From an uncultured Fretibacterium sp. (GTDB taxonomy: Bacteria; Synergistota; Synergistia; Synergistales; Aminobacteriaceae): DNA of 64,000 bases. Below are positions 1 through 9,146 of the stretch, piece by piece (the stretch's first letter is position 1; the number at the start of each line of letters is the position of its first letter). The DNA lies in contig CAMHMH010000002.1 in assembly GCA_946186205.1 (NCBI GenBank), positions 533,252-597,251 of the forward strand, read 5' to 3'. The translations under genes were made by a program, and so were the position numbers. The notes beneath the pieces were generated by a model. The model searched no databases, was not told the DNA's origin, and saw nothing but the letters and a program-made list of their open reading frames with translations.

Positions 1-951
1 CGCGCATGTCATCACGAAAACCCAAAGCAGTCGGGGCTTTATGACTTTTCGCAGCATGATCAGCGAGGGCAGGCTCAGATCCGTAACAGCCATCATGAAG
101 CTGATTACCGTACCAATTAACGCGCCTTTTGCCAGCAGTGCCTCAGCAATCGGGATTGTTCCGAAAATGTCAGCGTAAACCGGGATTCCTACAATCGTCG
201 CAAGAATCACGCCGAAAGGATTATCGCTCCCAAGCACGGAAGTTATGAGATTCTCCGGCACATAGTTGTGTATCACCGCTCCGATTCCTACGCCCGCAAG
301 AATATACGGGAACACAACCCGGAAAGTTGCTATGACTTCACCGCGTGAATACTTTATGCGCTGTGCTGTGGTGTAATTCAGGAACTCTATATCCGAGTCA
401 ATCACTCCCGAACGAGGCCGCGCAAAATCCTCGATATATTTCTCCATGTGAAGACAGCCGATAAATGAGCCTCCCAGAACTGCCAGCGTGAATCCCAGCA
501 CTATATACGCCGCCGCCGTCCTTGCTCCGAAAACGCTCATCAGAAGAACCAGACTCCCCGGATTAATCATAGGCGACGAAATCAGAAATGAGAACGTCAT
601 ACCCAGAGGAAGCCCCGCGCTTGTGAATCCCATGAAGATAGGAATCGATGAACACGAGCAGAAAGGTGTTACAGCTCCCAGCAACCCCCCTATGATATTC
701 GCCCAAATTCCCCGGAATCTGCCCATGATTCTCTTGCTCCGTTCAGGCGGGAAAAACGTCTGAATGTACGACACGCAGAATATCAGCGCACAGAGAAGCA
801 GACTTATCTTCACGGTGTCAAACAGGAAGAACTGTACGCTTTTTCCGAACGCCGAAGATGTATCAATCCCGGCAAACGAAACCAAATGCCCAGCAATATC
901 ATTAAGCCACTTCATTCCAAGAACTTGAACCTGAACAAAGTCCCATAACAT
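1..951 (-). CDS. ArsP/DUF318-type permease (3' end outside window)
   Basis: The reading frame starts at an ATG at 951 behind the ribosome site AAGGAG and runs off the left edge, so at least 317 residues are present and the C-terminus is missing. The translation has several membrane helices and the motif TPFCSCSSIP near residue 100, a Cys-x-Cys signature of the DUF318/ArsP_1 permease family. Members export trivalent organoarsenicals or other soft metals; the substrate here cannot be told from sequence. A second family-like segment, GIPVYADIFGTIP, lies near residue 265. The gene is divergent from the NhaC gene, with 268 bases between them. No ArsR-type regulator is visible inside the window. 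Confidence 0.8.
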   Translation of the reverse strand, partial: MLWDFVQVQVLGMKWLNDIAGHLVSFAGIDTSSAFGKSVQFFLFDTVKISLLLCALIFCVSYIQTFFPPERSKRIMGRFRGIWANIIGGLLGAVTPFCSCSSIPIFMGFTSAGLPLGMTFSFLISSPMINPGSLVLLMSVFGARTAAAYIVLGFTLAVLGGSFIGCLHMEKYIEDFARPRSGVIDSDIEFLNYTTAQRIKYSRGEVIATFRVVFPYILAGVGIGAVIHNYVPENLITSVLGSDNPFGVILATIVGIPVYADIFGTIPIAEALLAKGALIGTVISFMMAVTDLSLPSLIMLRKVIKPRLLWVFVMTCA

Positions 952-967
952 TTTTAACGCTCCTTGC

Positions 968-983
968 ATAGATGATAGTCTAT
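968..983. promoter_or_regulatory. Short inverted repeat upstream of the permease
   Basis: ATAGA at 968-972 and TCTAT at 979-983 form a 5-base inverted repeat with a 6-base spacer, about 17 bases upstream of the permease start codon. It could be an operator, but five base pairs is weak evidence. Confidence 0.2.
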
Positions 984-1064
984 TTGTGAATGGCGGAAAT
1001 GATACAAGATATATAGATAGATGTCAATGAATTATTGCGCTGTTGTTCAGTGAAAATATTACGC

Positions 1065-1092
1065 TTGAAATTTAACGGAAATGTTCTAAAAT
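1065..1092 (+). promoter_or_regulatory. Sigma-70-like promoter of the NhaC gene
   Basis: TTGAAA at 1065-1070 and TAAAAT at 1087-1092 are separated by 16 bases. Transcription would start near 1099, giving a 5' leader of about 120 bases, long enough for the structured element that follows. Confidence 0.6.
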
Positions 1093-1098
1093 TTGCGC

Positions 1099-1196
1099 GA
1101 TTTTCCGAATTAAGCCGTTAAGACCAATAGGCAAAAAGCATTCCTCAAAACGTTCTGGCGGACACTGCCGGGTATAGTCGGAAAATGTAACACCCA
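1099..1196 (+). ncRNA. Candidate cis-regulatory RNA (possible Na+ riboswitch)
   Basis: The leader between the promoter and the NhaC start holds a compact fold. GGC at 1157-1159 can pair with GCC at 1167-1169. GGGT at 1170-1173 pairs with ACCC at 1192-1195. CC at 1168-1169 can alternatively pair with GG at 1180-1181, giving a pseudoknot-like arrangement. ACCC ends 11 bases before the ribosome site GGAGG (1207-1211), which suits translational control. Known: the DUF1646 (Na+-I) riboswitch class precedes sodium transporter genes. Inference: the stretch GGACACTGCCGGGT resembles my memory of that consensus, but I could not compare it with a model. Confidence 0.45.
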
Positions 1197-1219
1197 TTAT
1201 ATTTTTGGAGGAATGTTAT

Positions 1220-2803
1220 TTGTGCAAGCGTCCCAATCTTTTACTGTCGATTTCTGTACTCCTTATTAGCGCGTTAATTGTTACGTTCGGTGTTGTTGAT
1301 GTCGAATTGGAATCGGGTTCACATTTCGGGCTCGGGCTTCCTGCGCAAGTTCCGCTGTTGTTTGCTGCAATATTCGCGGCTCTAGTCGGTGCGCTGTATC
1401 TCAAACGTTCGTGGTCAGAGCTTGAGAAAGGCATGGCCGGAGCGATTCAGGTCTCAATTCAGGCGATTGTTATTCTTGTTCTTGTGGGCTGCCTCGTAGG
1501 GTCATGGATTCAGAGCGGTGTTGTTGCGACGATGATTTACTACGGGCTTGAAGTGATGACACCGAGATATTTCTACCTTGCCTCGCTGATAATCTCCGTT
1601 GTTGTTGCGATTGCTACGGGGTGCTGCTGGACTACAAGCTCAACCGTAGGCGTTGCGTTAATCGGAATAAGCGCGGGACTCGGATTACCTTTGCCAATAA
1701 CGGCGGGATTCGTGATTTCGGGCGCATATTTCGGGGATAAGATTTCGCCTCTGTCAGACACAACCAACCTTGCACCAGCTGTAGCAGGAAGCGAACTCTT
1801 TGAACACGTGAAGGCCATGATGCTGTCGACGATTCCCACGCTCATAATCACGGCAATAATCGCGTTCATGATGGGCGACTCTGCTCAGGGTTCAGACGGA
1901 GGAAGAATCGCGCTGATTCAGAGCATGATGCGTGCAGAGTTCAACATATCGTTATGGGCATTCATTCCGCCGATGGTGATTATCGTGATGGCCGTGATGA
2001 AAATTCCCGCAATCCCCGGAATCGTCTCAGGAATTGCAGCAAGCATTGTGTTATCGCTCGTGAGAGGGTCAACGCCTTTTGAGACTCTCAACGTTCTTTT
2101 CTCTGGTTACGTCCCTGAACACTTGGGAACATTCGCAGAGGCCGCAACACCTGAAGCAATTACGGCGGCAACGGGAGCATTCACTAGCGCATTCACGGCG
2201 GGGAGTCCTGCATTCAGCGTAACGCCTGATGTTTTCGCAAAGGTCGGAGGCTTGCTCACTCAGCTTTTCACGAGGGGCGGAATGACATCAATGCTTGAGA
2301 CTATATGCTTGATAGTTGTTGCGCTTTCACTCGGCGGAATTATGGAGGTCTGCGGCTTCCTTGACGTTATACTTGACGCACTCATGAGGCACGTTAAGAG
2401 CGTCGCGGGGTTAATCGGTTCTGTTCTTGCCTCTGCGTTTCTTGCGAATGTATTTCTCTCTGAGCAGTATCTGTCAATCATCGTACCGGGGCGAATGTTC
2501 AAGCGCGCATTTGACGAGCGTACATGGCCGAACGGGAAAAAACTTGCGCCCGTAATGTTATCGCGTTCACTTGAGGACTCCGGCACAATGACAAGCGTAT
2601 TAGTCCCGTGGAACACATGCGGGGTTTACGTAAGCTCGGTGTTGGGCGTTGCGACTCTCGACTACCTGCCCTACTGTTTCATGAACTGGCTTAATCCTCT
2701 TGTGGCGTTCGCAATGACAGCGTTAGGACTCGGAATAATCTGGAAGAATGAGAAGGCCGAAGAAGGAGTCTTCATTGCCGAGGCTGAACCAGTTGCGGAA
2801 TAA
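1220..2803 (+). CDS. nhaC: NhaC-family Na+/H+ antiporter
   Basis: The 527-residue polytopic inner-membrane protein resembles NhaC antiporters, which exchange Na+ for H+. It has about 11-12 hydrophobic helices and the family segment ATGCCWTTSSTVGVALIG followed by SGAYFGDKISPLSDTTNLA, the ion-translocation core. An open frame begins at 1205, but its first codons contain the ribosome site GGAGG (1207-1211). The TTG at 1220, 8 bases downstream, is therefore the likely start. It stands alone, with its own promoter, a structured leader and a terminator just after the stop. Some relatives exchange other cations or organic substrates. Confidence 0.85.
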   Translation: MCKRPNLLLSISVLLISALIVTFGVVDVELESGSHFGLGLPAQVPLLFAAIFAALVGALYLKRSWSELEKGMAGAIQVSIQAIVILVLVGCLVGSWIQSGVVATMIYYGLEVMTPRYFYLASLIISVVVAIATGCCWTTSSTVGVALIGISAGLGLPLPITAGFVISGAYFGDKISPLSDTTNLAPAVAGSELFEHVKAMMLSTIPTLIITAIIAFMMGDSAQGSDGGRIALIQSMMRAEFNISLWAFIPPMVIIVMAVMKIPAIPGIVSGIAASIVLSLVRGSTPFETLNVLFSGYVPEHLGTFAEAATPEAITAATGAFTSAFTAGSPAFSVTPDVFAKVGGLLTQLFTRGGMTSMLETICLIVVALSLGGIMEVCGFLDVILDALMRHVKSVAGLIGSVLASAFLANVFLSEQYLSIIVPGRMFKRAFDERTWPNGKKLAPVMLSRSLEDSGTMTSVLVPWNTCGVYVSSVLGVATLDYLPYCFMNWLNPLVAFAMTALGLGIIWKNEKAEEGVFIAEAEPVAE

Positions 2804-2818
2804 GTGAGAAGAAATTTT

Positions 2819-2858
2819 GCGGCTGACGGTAGAAATTGTCGCCGGCCGCTTTTTTTTT
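2819..2858 (+). terminator. Rho-independent terminator after nhaC
   Basis: GCGGC (2819-2823) pairs with GCCGC (2845-2849), followed by nine T at 2850-2858. It serves the plus-strand antiporter; on the other strand there is no T run. Confidence 0.85.
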
Positions 2859-2863
2859 GTGGG

Positions 2864-3604
2864 CTAAACTTCCCGGTTTCGGAAAACGTCAATCCCTCCC
2901 AAGTCTTTGAAGCCGTAAGCAGAATAGAACGGAACACCAGCGAGAGTCGCCTGAAGAACAATCTTTTTTCCGTGAGACAATCTGCGAATCTCATCCATCA
3001 TTGCCGCCGCGATTCCTTTCCTCCTCATCTCAGGAATGACCGCGAAATAATAGACACCCATTAATCCCGCGTCATCATTAACGGTCTGAAACACTCCGCA
3101 GTCCCGGCCATGAAGCACCGCAATGTACAGCACGAAATTTTTGCAGCTCATCAAGTTTTCAGCGAACGAAATATAATCCTCTGTAGGTTCATCGCCTTCA
3201 TAAGCGAATCCGAGCCACGCGCATTTTGCCCACCGCGCATAATCTTCACGCGACGTTACAGCACTAAAGGTTACGGAAGCATTTTGACGAGTCAGAACCG
3301 CAGAGTCAGGAGCGAGACTCATTGCGCGCAATTCTTCAGACTGAATGAGTCCCCCGGCTTTAAGAAGCTCATTGCCTCCGTCAAAAACAGGCCACAAGAA
3401 AAACTCTTCACGCTCACGGAAAAATTCAGCGACACTTTTCACAGTCTCAATATCATTCACGCGATCGGGAAAACATACCCAGTTTTCAGCCTCTGTTACT
3501 GTTGAGACGCAGAAGCCGTTGCCGAGAGTCAAACTTTTATTCGCCGGAATATTTTTCAGGCACTCCATCATGAAGCGCATGTTACGCAGTGCATCATTCA
3601 TCAT
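2864..3604 (-). CDS. GNAT-family N-acetyltransferase
   Basis: The 246-residue cytoplasmic protein has a C-terminal GNAT fold. The acetyl-CoA binding motif A is visible as VIPEMRRKGIAAAMMDEI, followed by a late Tyr-rich strand (VPFYSAYGF) typical of the family. The N-terminal 110 residues are less conserved and may bind the substrate, which cannot be predicted. The ATG at 3604 overlaps the stop of the preceding gene (TGATG), and GAGGAGGT lies just upstream, so translation is probably coupled. It is the last gene of the slt-tilS-sbcC-like operon. Confidence 0.75.
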   Translation of the reverse strand: MMNDALRNMRFMMECLKNIPANKSLTLGNGFCVSTVTEAENWVCFPDRVNDIETVKSVAEFFREREEFFLWPVFDGGNELLKAGGLIQSEELRAMSLAPDSAVLTRQNASVTFSAVTSREDYARWAKCAWLGFAYEGDEPTEDYISFAENLMSCKNFVLYIAVLHGRDCGVFQTVNDDAGLMGVYYFAVIPEMRRKGIAAAMMDEIRRLSHGKKIVLQATLAGVPFYSAYGFKDLGGIDVFRNREV

Positions 3605-6075
3605 CAAAATACCTCCTCAAGCCCGCACGTAAGCATTAAGTCTTTAACCGCCGGGATAATTTCAGAGTTAATCTTTTCGCGGTATACAGTTGATTCTGAG
3701 TCGTCAGTGTCATCTTCAGCAAGTGAGGCTTTGAGACTCTCTGCAATTTTTGTTATCTCTTCATTTGTCCGAGTCATTCCGTCTGACTGAAGCTCAAGAA
3801 TTTTTGCGCGTGTATTTTCGCGTTCTGACTTAAGGTCTAAATCTTCTTGAGTGAGTTCGCGCAGTTTGTTCTGAAGGTCTCGCCTTTCGTCAGAAGTCAA
3901 ACATGCTGCGGCGTAATCGTCCTCGTTCCTGAAGCCCAAAGCCAGAAGCCTCTTGTTGAAGTTTATCTCATGACGCTGGAGATCCTCGCGGCCTTTTGCT
4001 GACTCAGTTTCAAGAGTGTGAATGTCAGTCTGTATTCTCTCAAGAGTCTGTGATTTTGCGTTTCTGTCATCGCGTCGTTCGTTGAGCTGTGAGCGCAGGG
4101 ACTCGACATCAGCATTCATTCTCGACATTTCGTCATCGGGCTTGCGTGATGCAAAAAGTATTATCCTCTGCTGCTGTACTGAGTCGCGGTCAGCCTCAAT
4201 AGCTTTGAGACGGCTCAATAATTCCTCGCGCTTGACTCTGAGGGACTCTCTTGTCTTCTTCATGGCCGACATTTTTGTGTTTGCTACTGATAATTCGCGT
4301 TCAAGCTCATCACGTTTCACGGAGCCTTCCTGCCAGTCAGTCATACGTTTAGTGAGGGCTTCAACGACTTCAGCGGGATTTTTGTCGGGGAGAGTCTTAT
4401 AGCCGTAAGCCGTAATCTGAGAGATCAATTCACGTTTGAGGCTCGTCAAAATTTCGGCCTGAGTCTTTGTCTCTGTGTCAAGCTGTTCTTCCTCTGCGCG
4501 AGCGTTCTGAAGTGCAAATGCTGCGTCCTGCTGAATGCGCGTAACTTCTGCGAGAGTCTCCCGTATCTTGTCTAACTCATCGGCGGCTGCTTTCATTTCG
4601 CGTTCGGCTTCCTCTGCTGAGTCGGCTGCGTTCCGTGCTAATTGCAATGTGTCGCGTGTCCTCTGCCGTTCCCTGTCGATTTCCTCAAAGGGTGAAATCC
4701 CCGCGCTCATTTTGAGTCCCAGTAGTGAAACCTTTGATGATATTTCCGCTGTGAGCTCGTTGATCTGCTTGCGTAATTCTGACTCTCCCCGTCCGACTTC
4801 TGAGCTTTCTTCGCTGAGTTTCCCGGCCTTAGTCTGTCGTGTCGTCAATGCGTCTCGAAGTTCGGTTAATTCCCTCTGAGTCTCCTGAAGCTGTTTGTGA
4901 ACTTGTTCGGGATCGGGGATTGATGCTCCTGATGTGTAGGGATGAGTCATTGAGCCGCAAAGGGGACATGCAACGCCGTCCTGCAAGAGTTCTCTCACTG
5001 CGTCAAGGTCTTCTATTCTCCGCAAGAGTGCCGCGCGCTTTTCGAGTCGTTCTGCTTCCTGCTGAAGCTCGTGAATCTTCCCGGACTGCTCTATGTCCCG
5101 GATATTTAGAGTCCTCGTTTCCTGCTGAATGCGCAATCTTATGTCCTGAAACTGTTTGAGCTTGTCTTCGAGGCTTCTTACTGCCTGAAATTTTTTGTAC
5201 AGCTCATCGAGGTCAGAAAGTTTTTTGTTGCACCTGTCGCAGATCTCGCGCCATTCTGCTATCGACTTACCTTTGAGAGTCCCTTCAAAGAACGCCCGCG
5301 CCCTTGCGTAATTTTTATCAATGACTGCGTAACGGTGATTAACGTCCGAGAACATCGCGCTTCTATCATTGAGTGTTGACTGAGCCTGCAACTTTCGCTG
5401 AATTGCTTTCGACCACGCTATTTTGAGTCCCGTGTGCTTTTCGTCAGCCTGTACGAACATGGCAAAACATTTCTGAATCCCTGACAGACCCGTCTGCAAT
5501 TTCTCATCTATTGAGTGCTGCTGCAAGAATTTCCGGGCTTCCCTCAGTGCTACTTCTAAGCGTTCGAGTGATATTTGTTCGGACTCAACTTTTGCGGAAC
5601 ATTCGCGGTATTCACGTTCTGAGTCTTCGTATTCGTTCCGTGCCTGAATAACTGCGTCGGATCTGTCTGTGATTTGAGCGTCGAGAGCTTTAACCCGCTG
5701 GATGAGATTCGCGAGCTTTGTTTGTTCGGCTAATTTGTCGCGATATTCTGCCTCAATGATAGTCAGTGCTTCTTCTGCGTTCTGAAGGGCTGTTCGTGCT
5801 TCGGTCAGGTCATCCCTCAATGAGTCCTGCTTGATTTTGTTCCTGCCTCTTTGTTCGCGCAAGTCCTTTATTGTTTCGTACTCCTCGCCAAGCTCCAAAG
5901 TTTTTCCGCCGCGTTCGAGCCTCTGCTTTGACGGTACAAATAATGCCGTCCGTCTCTCAAGGTCAGCGCGTTTTGCGTCAATGTCCCTCAGATTTTCCTG
6001 CTGCCGTAATTCCTCTGCCCTGTGCTGCAAGATTTTCTGCAACTCTTCAAAGCCTTCTAGTAATTTCTCTGTCAA
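3604..6075 (-). CDS. SbcC/Rad50-like zinc-hook coiled-coil protein lacking ATPase heads
   Basis: The 823-residue protein is almost entirely Arg/Glu/Leu-rich coiled coil. Near residues 366-377 is CPLCGSMTHP, the zinc-hook sequence by which SbcC and Rad50 dimerise. The early segment (residues 41-76, RTALFVPSKQRLERGGKTLE) resembles the part of SbcC that follows the N-terminal head. No Walker A, ABC signature or Walker B is present, whereas full SbcC has about 1,000 residues with an ATPase lobe at each end. Both ends abut other genes: TTG at 6075 overlaps the tilS stop and has its own site GGAGGG, and the stop overlaps the acetyltransferase start. It therefore looks like a complete translated gene rather than a sequencing truncation. 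No sbcD is nearby. Confidence 0.75.
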   Translation of the reverse strand: MTEKLLEGFEELQKILQHRAEELRQQENLRDIDAKRADLERRTALFVPSKQRLERGGKTLELGEEYETIKDLREQRGRNKIKQDSLRDDLTEARTALQNAEEALTIIEAEYRDKLAEQTKLANLIQRVKALDAQITDRSDAVIQARNEYEDSEREYRECSAKVESEQISLERLEVALREARKFLQQHSIDEKLQTGLSGIQKCFAMFVQADEKHTGLKIAWSKAIQRKLQAQSTLNDRSAMFSDVNHRYAVIDKNYARARAFFEGTLKGKSIAEWREICDRCNKKLSDLDELYKKFQAVRSLEDKLKQFQDIRLRIQQETRTLNIRDIEQSGKIHELQQEAERLEKRAALLRRIEDLDAVRELLQDGVACPLCGSMTHPYTSGASIPDPEQVHKQLQETQRELTELRDALTTRQTKAGKLSEESSEVGRGESELRKQINELTAEISSKVSLLGLKMSAGISPFEEIDRERQRTRDTLQLARNAADSAEEAEREMKAAADELDKIRETLAEVTRIQQDAAFALQNARAEEEQLDTETKTQAEILTSLKRELISQITAYGYKTLPDKNPAEVVEALTKRMTDWQEGSVKRDELERELSVANTKMSAMKKTRESLRVKREELLSRLKAIEADRDSVQQQRIILFASRKPDDEMSRMNADVESLRSQLNERRDDRNAKSQTLERIQTDIHTLETESAKGREDLQRHEINFNKRLLALGFRNEDDYAAACLTSDERRDLQNKLRELTQEDLDLKSERENTRAKILELQSDGMTRTNEEITKIAESLKASLAEDDTDDSESTVYREKINSEIIPAVKDLMLTCGLEEVF

Positions 6076-7088
6076 ACGGATTCTCCCTCCTCAAAATATA
6101 TTCTTCCGTTCCTGCCTGACACCGTGAAATTTCCGCTCCACTGAAACATGAAGCTGTCCCCCTTAGCGATGAGTCCGGCCAATTCGCTGCACCTTCTGCG
6201 CGACAAAGTTTTGAGTCCCAGCTGCCTGCCCAAATCACGAATCACAATCGCAATATCATCATGTGAAAACTTTCGGAGCTTCTTACGGTCAAGAGTGTGT
6301 GAGTCAACAAGGCATGATGTGAGAATCTCCCGGCTTCTTTCGTCCTCATTGTCTCGTATCTTCCTCATGTCCTCGCCGAATTGCGCTAAATGTTCAACTG
6401 CTGATGAGTTTATGCTTGTCTCGATAATGGGCAGGAGCTTCAGCCGTATATAGTTCCGCGTGTAAGTGTCATCATTGTTCGTTGAGTCCTCGCGCCAAGA
6501 ATAGCCCCTCACTCTGAGAATGTCCCGGAGAGTCCCGCGCCTTAGTCCCAGAAGAGGCCGGAAAAACGTAACGCCTTCAGCATGAGTCGACTCCGTGATT
6601 CCTACAGCACCGCGAATCCCCGTTCCCCTCAGAATGTTGAACAATACAGTTTCGGCCAAATCGTCGCGGTTATGACCAAGCATTATTGATGTGATGCCTG
6701 AATCTTTTGCTGATGTTGCGAGCGAATGAAGGCGGATTCTTCTTGCTGACGTTTCGAGGGACTCGCCCTTCATTTTTTCGGAAGGAACATTTACCCTTAC
6801 TGCCAGGAAATTCACACCGAGACTTTTTGCAAACATGGCCGTAAACTTTTCGTCATCATTCGACTCGCTTCCTCTTATGCCGTGATTGATGTGAATCGCT
6901 GTAATATCCCCGCCGTAAAACTTCTTGAACATCCACAGAAGCGCAACCGAATCACCTCCGCCCGAAACAGCAAGCGCAGCCGGCCTCCCGTCTTCAGGAA
7001 GCCAGCCCTGCCGAATGCCGGTGTCATGAAAATATTTTCCCAGCACGTAATCTGAAAGGTGATACGGTATTCCCTGCCTATTTTCCAT
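6072..7088 (-). CDS. tilS: tRNA(Ile)-lysidine synthetase
   Basis: TilS attaches lysine to the wobble cytidine of the CAU-anticodon isoleucine tRNA, so that it reads AUA. The N-terminal PP-loop ATPase motif SGGGDS is at residues 42-47, followed by HINHGIRG and LGHNRDDLAETVLFNILRG, all typical of the family. At 338 residues it is a shorter TilS with only a small C-terminal domain. An ATG at 7139 lies in the same frame but has no ribosome site and would sit deep in the upstream gene. The ATG at 7088 overlaps the transglycosylase stop by 11 bases and gives a normal N-terminus. It is essential in most bacteria. Confidence 0.9.
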   Translation of the reverse strand: MENRQGIPYHLSDYVLGKYFHDTGIRQGWLPEDGRPAALAVSGGGDSVALLWMFKKFYGGDITAIHINHGIRGSESNDDEKFTAMFAKSLGVNFLAVRVNVPSEKMKGESLETSARRIRLHSLATSAKDSGITSIMLGHNRDDLAETVLFNILRGTGIRGAVGITESTHAEGVTFFRPLLGLRRGTLRDILRVRGYSWREDSTNNDDTYTRNYIRLKLLPIIETSINSSAVEHLAQFGEDMRKIRDNEDERSREILTSCLVDSHTLDRKKLRKFSHDDIAIVIRDLGRQLGLKTLSRRRCSELAGLIAKGDSFMFQWSGNFTVSGRNGRIYFEEGESV

Positions 7089-9042
7089 CGCCGTATAGCA
7101 GCCTGTAGACTTCAAGATTTGCGCTGACCTTCTGAACATAATCGTTTGTCTCAGAAATTTTCACGGCTTCAACCCACCGCGCAAGATCGACATTAGCCCC
7201 GCCGTTTCTGAGCCATTTACGCGCATTTCCTGAGCCTGCGTTGTATGCTGCCATAACGTATTCTTCGCGTCCGAGATTCTTCTTCAGCCATGACAAATGG
7301 GACGCGCCGAGTCTTATGCTGTCGTTAGGGTTGTACAGGTCGTAATTAGGAATCCCTGCGCGTTTTGCTTCCTCTTTTGCTGTTGCCGGCATGAACTGCA
7401 TTAACCCCGCCGCGCCTACCCAGCTTCTTGCGTTTGGTTTGAACGCGCTCTCCTGTCTCATTATCGCCCAGATGAAATTTGCTTCCGTCCCGTACTGCTT
7501 TGACGCTGCATCTACTGACGCTTTATAGGGACGGGGGTATAACGCTTCAAGATCTTGACGGTACATCGTAGTGTTTGAGGTCATGAGAGTCTCAAGCCTC
7601 TTTGCCTCGCTGTAACTCTCCTCAAGACCAAGCCAGCGCGACAAATGCAAAGCCCGGTACAATTCCTTCGTGCTTGCTTTTGGCCGTGAAAGTTTCAAGT
7701 ATGCGTGATTGATGAAGCCCCATTGCTCAAGCTCCGTAGGCTTAAGCGTCAAGTTCGGGTTCGTTCCGTCAACAATCTTCAGCTTCTGACCAGTCAAGAA
7801 TGCGTAAATCGTCAGGGGATATTTCCTCTTGAGAAGTGAGAGAGTGTTAGCGGCGGCCTGATTCTGTCCTGCGAGTGCCTGAGAATGCGCCAGCCAGTAA
7901 AGAATCCTCGCGCGCCTGTATTGATTCACTCCGGGAGCGTCGCACTGCCTGAAAAGTTTCGCGGCCTCTGCGTAATTCCCCGCGTCAAGATTCCTGTGCG
8001 CCCTCGCCCATAACGCATTGAAAGCAAACGTTGTACCCGGAAATGACCGTAATATTTGCGCCTCTAGTGCGTCCCTTCTCGCTGTGTCTGATTTCCCCGT
8101 AAGGTTTATGAGAGACTGCAACGCCCGCGCCTGAACATTTCCCCTTCTTTCACGCGCTATACGGTCTAAGACTCTCAAGCATGAGTCGCGCATTCCTTTG
8201 TCTTTCGCGAGTGCTGCGATCCTTGTTACTGAGCTTGAAGCGTAATCGTTCCCGCTGACCGCAAGACTGCCCCAAAGGTTTAACGCCTCGTTGTTTCTCT
8301 TGAGCCTCGAATTTGACCACGCACGGTAATATTGAGCCTTACGCCCCGTCGCGCCCGTAAGGATTTCGAGTGCTGAAGAGTTATTGCCGACTGTGTGATA
8401 GTGAACGCCTAATGCGACCCGTATGTTGTTGTTCGGTTTCGGGATTCTCGCGAGTACTGCTGCTGCTTCCTTGCTGCCTGCTTGAAGCTCTAACAGTTGC
8501 AGGGCGTGTGAATTGATGTCCCTGTTGCCGGGAGTCTGAATGAGTTTCGAGAGCGTGAAGATTTTGCGTTCGTCCGTTCCTGCGTGCTGTAACATTCTCG
8601 TTAATCCCGTGAGAGCTGCTGACGGATTCCCCTGCGAGTCATTGATTCTGTATTGCGCCATTGCCACGTAATATTTCAGGTCTGAAGGTGCTGACTTGTA
8701 CAGAGACTCCGCGAGCGTCAATGCTTTCTGATTCTGGTTGAGCTTCTCATAGCCCAGCAGCAATATCATCTGTGCATAGGGTCTCACGGAAGCCGGGAAA
8801 TTTTTCGACTGCGACTCAAGTATCGTTACTGCTTCCGGCCATCGCTCCTGGAATCTGTATGCATTAGCCATGAGTGAATAATCGCGCGCTGTTTTCTTCT
8901 TGATGGCTTGAAACTGTAGCTCCATCTCCGGCCATGCACGCCGCCAGAATAAGTCCTCAAGTTTTGATGCCGCGTTTGCTTCCGGGAGAGTCAGAATCAA
9001 AATGGCGATAGTGATTGCGAGTGTGCAAAATTTTTTCAGCAA
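7078..9042 (-). CDS. Soluble-type lytic murein transglycosylase (Slt70-like)
   Basis: The 654-residue exported enzyme cleaves peptidoglycan glycan strands to 1,6-anhydro products. The start is the TTG at 9042: AAGGAGGA lies 11 bases upstream, and the product then begins with a clean signal peptide (two Lys, a hydrophobic core, cut after PEANA). A longer frame from 9120 would bury both the ribosome site and the -10 box at 9077-9082. Residues about 30-480 are alpha-helical TPR-like repeats as in the Slt70 ring. The C-terminal SLT domain carries the catalytic Glu in IMRQESAFKP, then GLMQFMPATA and AAYNAGSGN. It heads the operon that contains tilS. Confidence 0.9.
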   Translation of the reverse strand: MLKKFCTLAITIAILILTLPEANAASKLEDLFWRRAWPEMELQFQAIKKKTARDYSLMANAYRFQERWPEAVTILESQSKNFPASVRPYAQMILLLGYEKLNQNQKALTLAESLYKSAPSDLKYYVAMAQYRINDSQGNPSAALTGLTRMLQHAGTDERKIFTLSKLIQTPGNRDINSHALQLLELQAGSKEAAAVLARIPKPNNNIRVALGVHYHTVGNNSSALEILTGATGRKAQYYRAWSNSRLKRNNEALNLWGSLAVSGNDYASSSVTRIAALAKDKGMRDSCLRVLDRIARERRGNVQARALQSLINLTGKSDTARRDALEAQILRSFPGTTFAFNALWARAHRNLDAGNYAEAAKLFRQCDAPGVNQYRRARILYWLAHSQALAGQNQAAANTLSLLKRKYPLTIYAFLTGQKLKIVDGTNPNLTLKPTELEQWGFINHAYLKLSRPKASTKELYRALHLSRWLGLEESYSEAKRLETLMTSNTTMYRQDLEALYPRPYKASVDAASKQYGTEANFIWAIMRQESAFKPNARSWVGAAGLMQFMPATAKEEAKRAGIPNYDLYNPNDSIRLGASHLSWLKKNLGREEYVMAAYNAGSGNARKWLRNGGANVDLARWVEAVKISETNDYVQKVSANLEVYRLLYGDGK

Positions 9043-9076
9043 TTTATTTTTGTCCTCCTTGAATCGTTTCGGGGAT

Positions 9077-9082
9077 ATTATA
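9077..9082 (-). promoter_or_regulatory. Possible -10 box for the transglycosylase operon
   Basis: A perfect TATAAT on the minus strand lies about 35 bases upstream of the TTG start at 9042. No convincing -35 hexamer stands at the right distance. Confidence 0.35.
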
Positions 9083-9146
9083 ATTGTTTTGATGTCTGAA
9101 AATTTTTTGTTCAGAATCATATCAGCCTTTTCATGTTACAATCGCT

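Noticed and set aside
488..763. Plus-strand open frame of 91 codons
   Set aside because: It is antisense to the ArsP-type permease, which has a ribosome site and a recognised motif; the plus frame has no family features.
2804..3064. Plus-strand frame starting right after nhaC
   Set aside because: It runs through the nhaC terminator and is antisense to the acetyltransferase.
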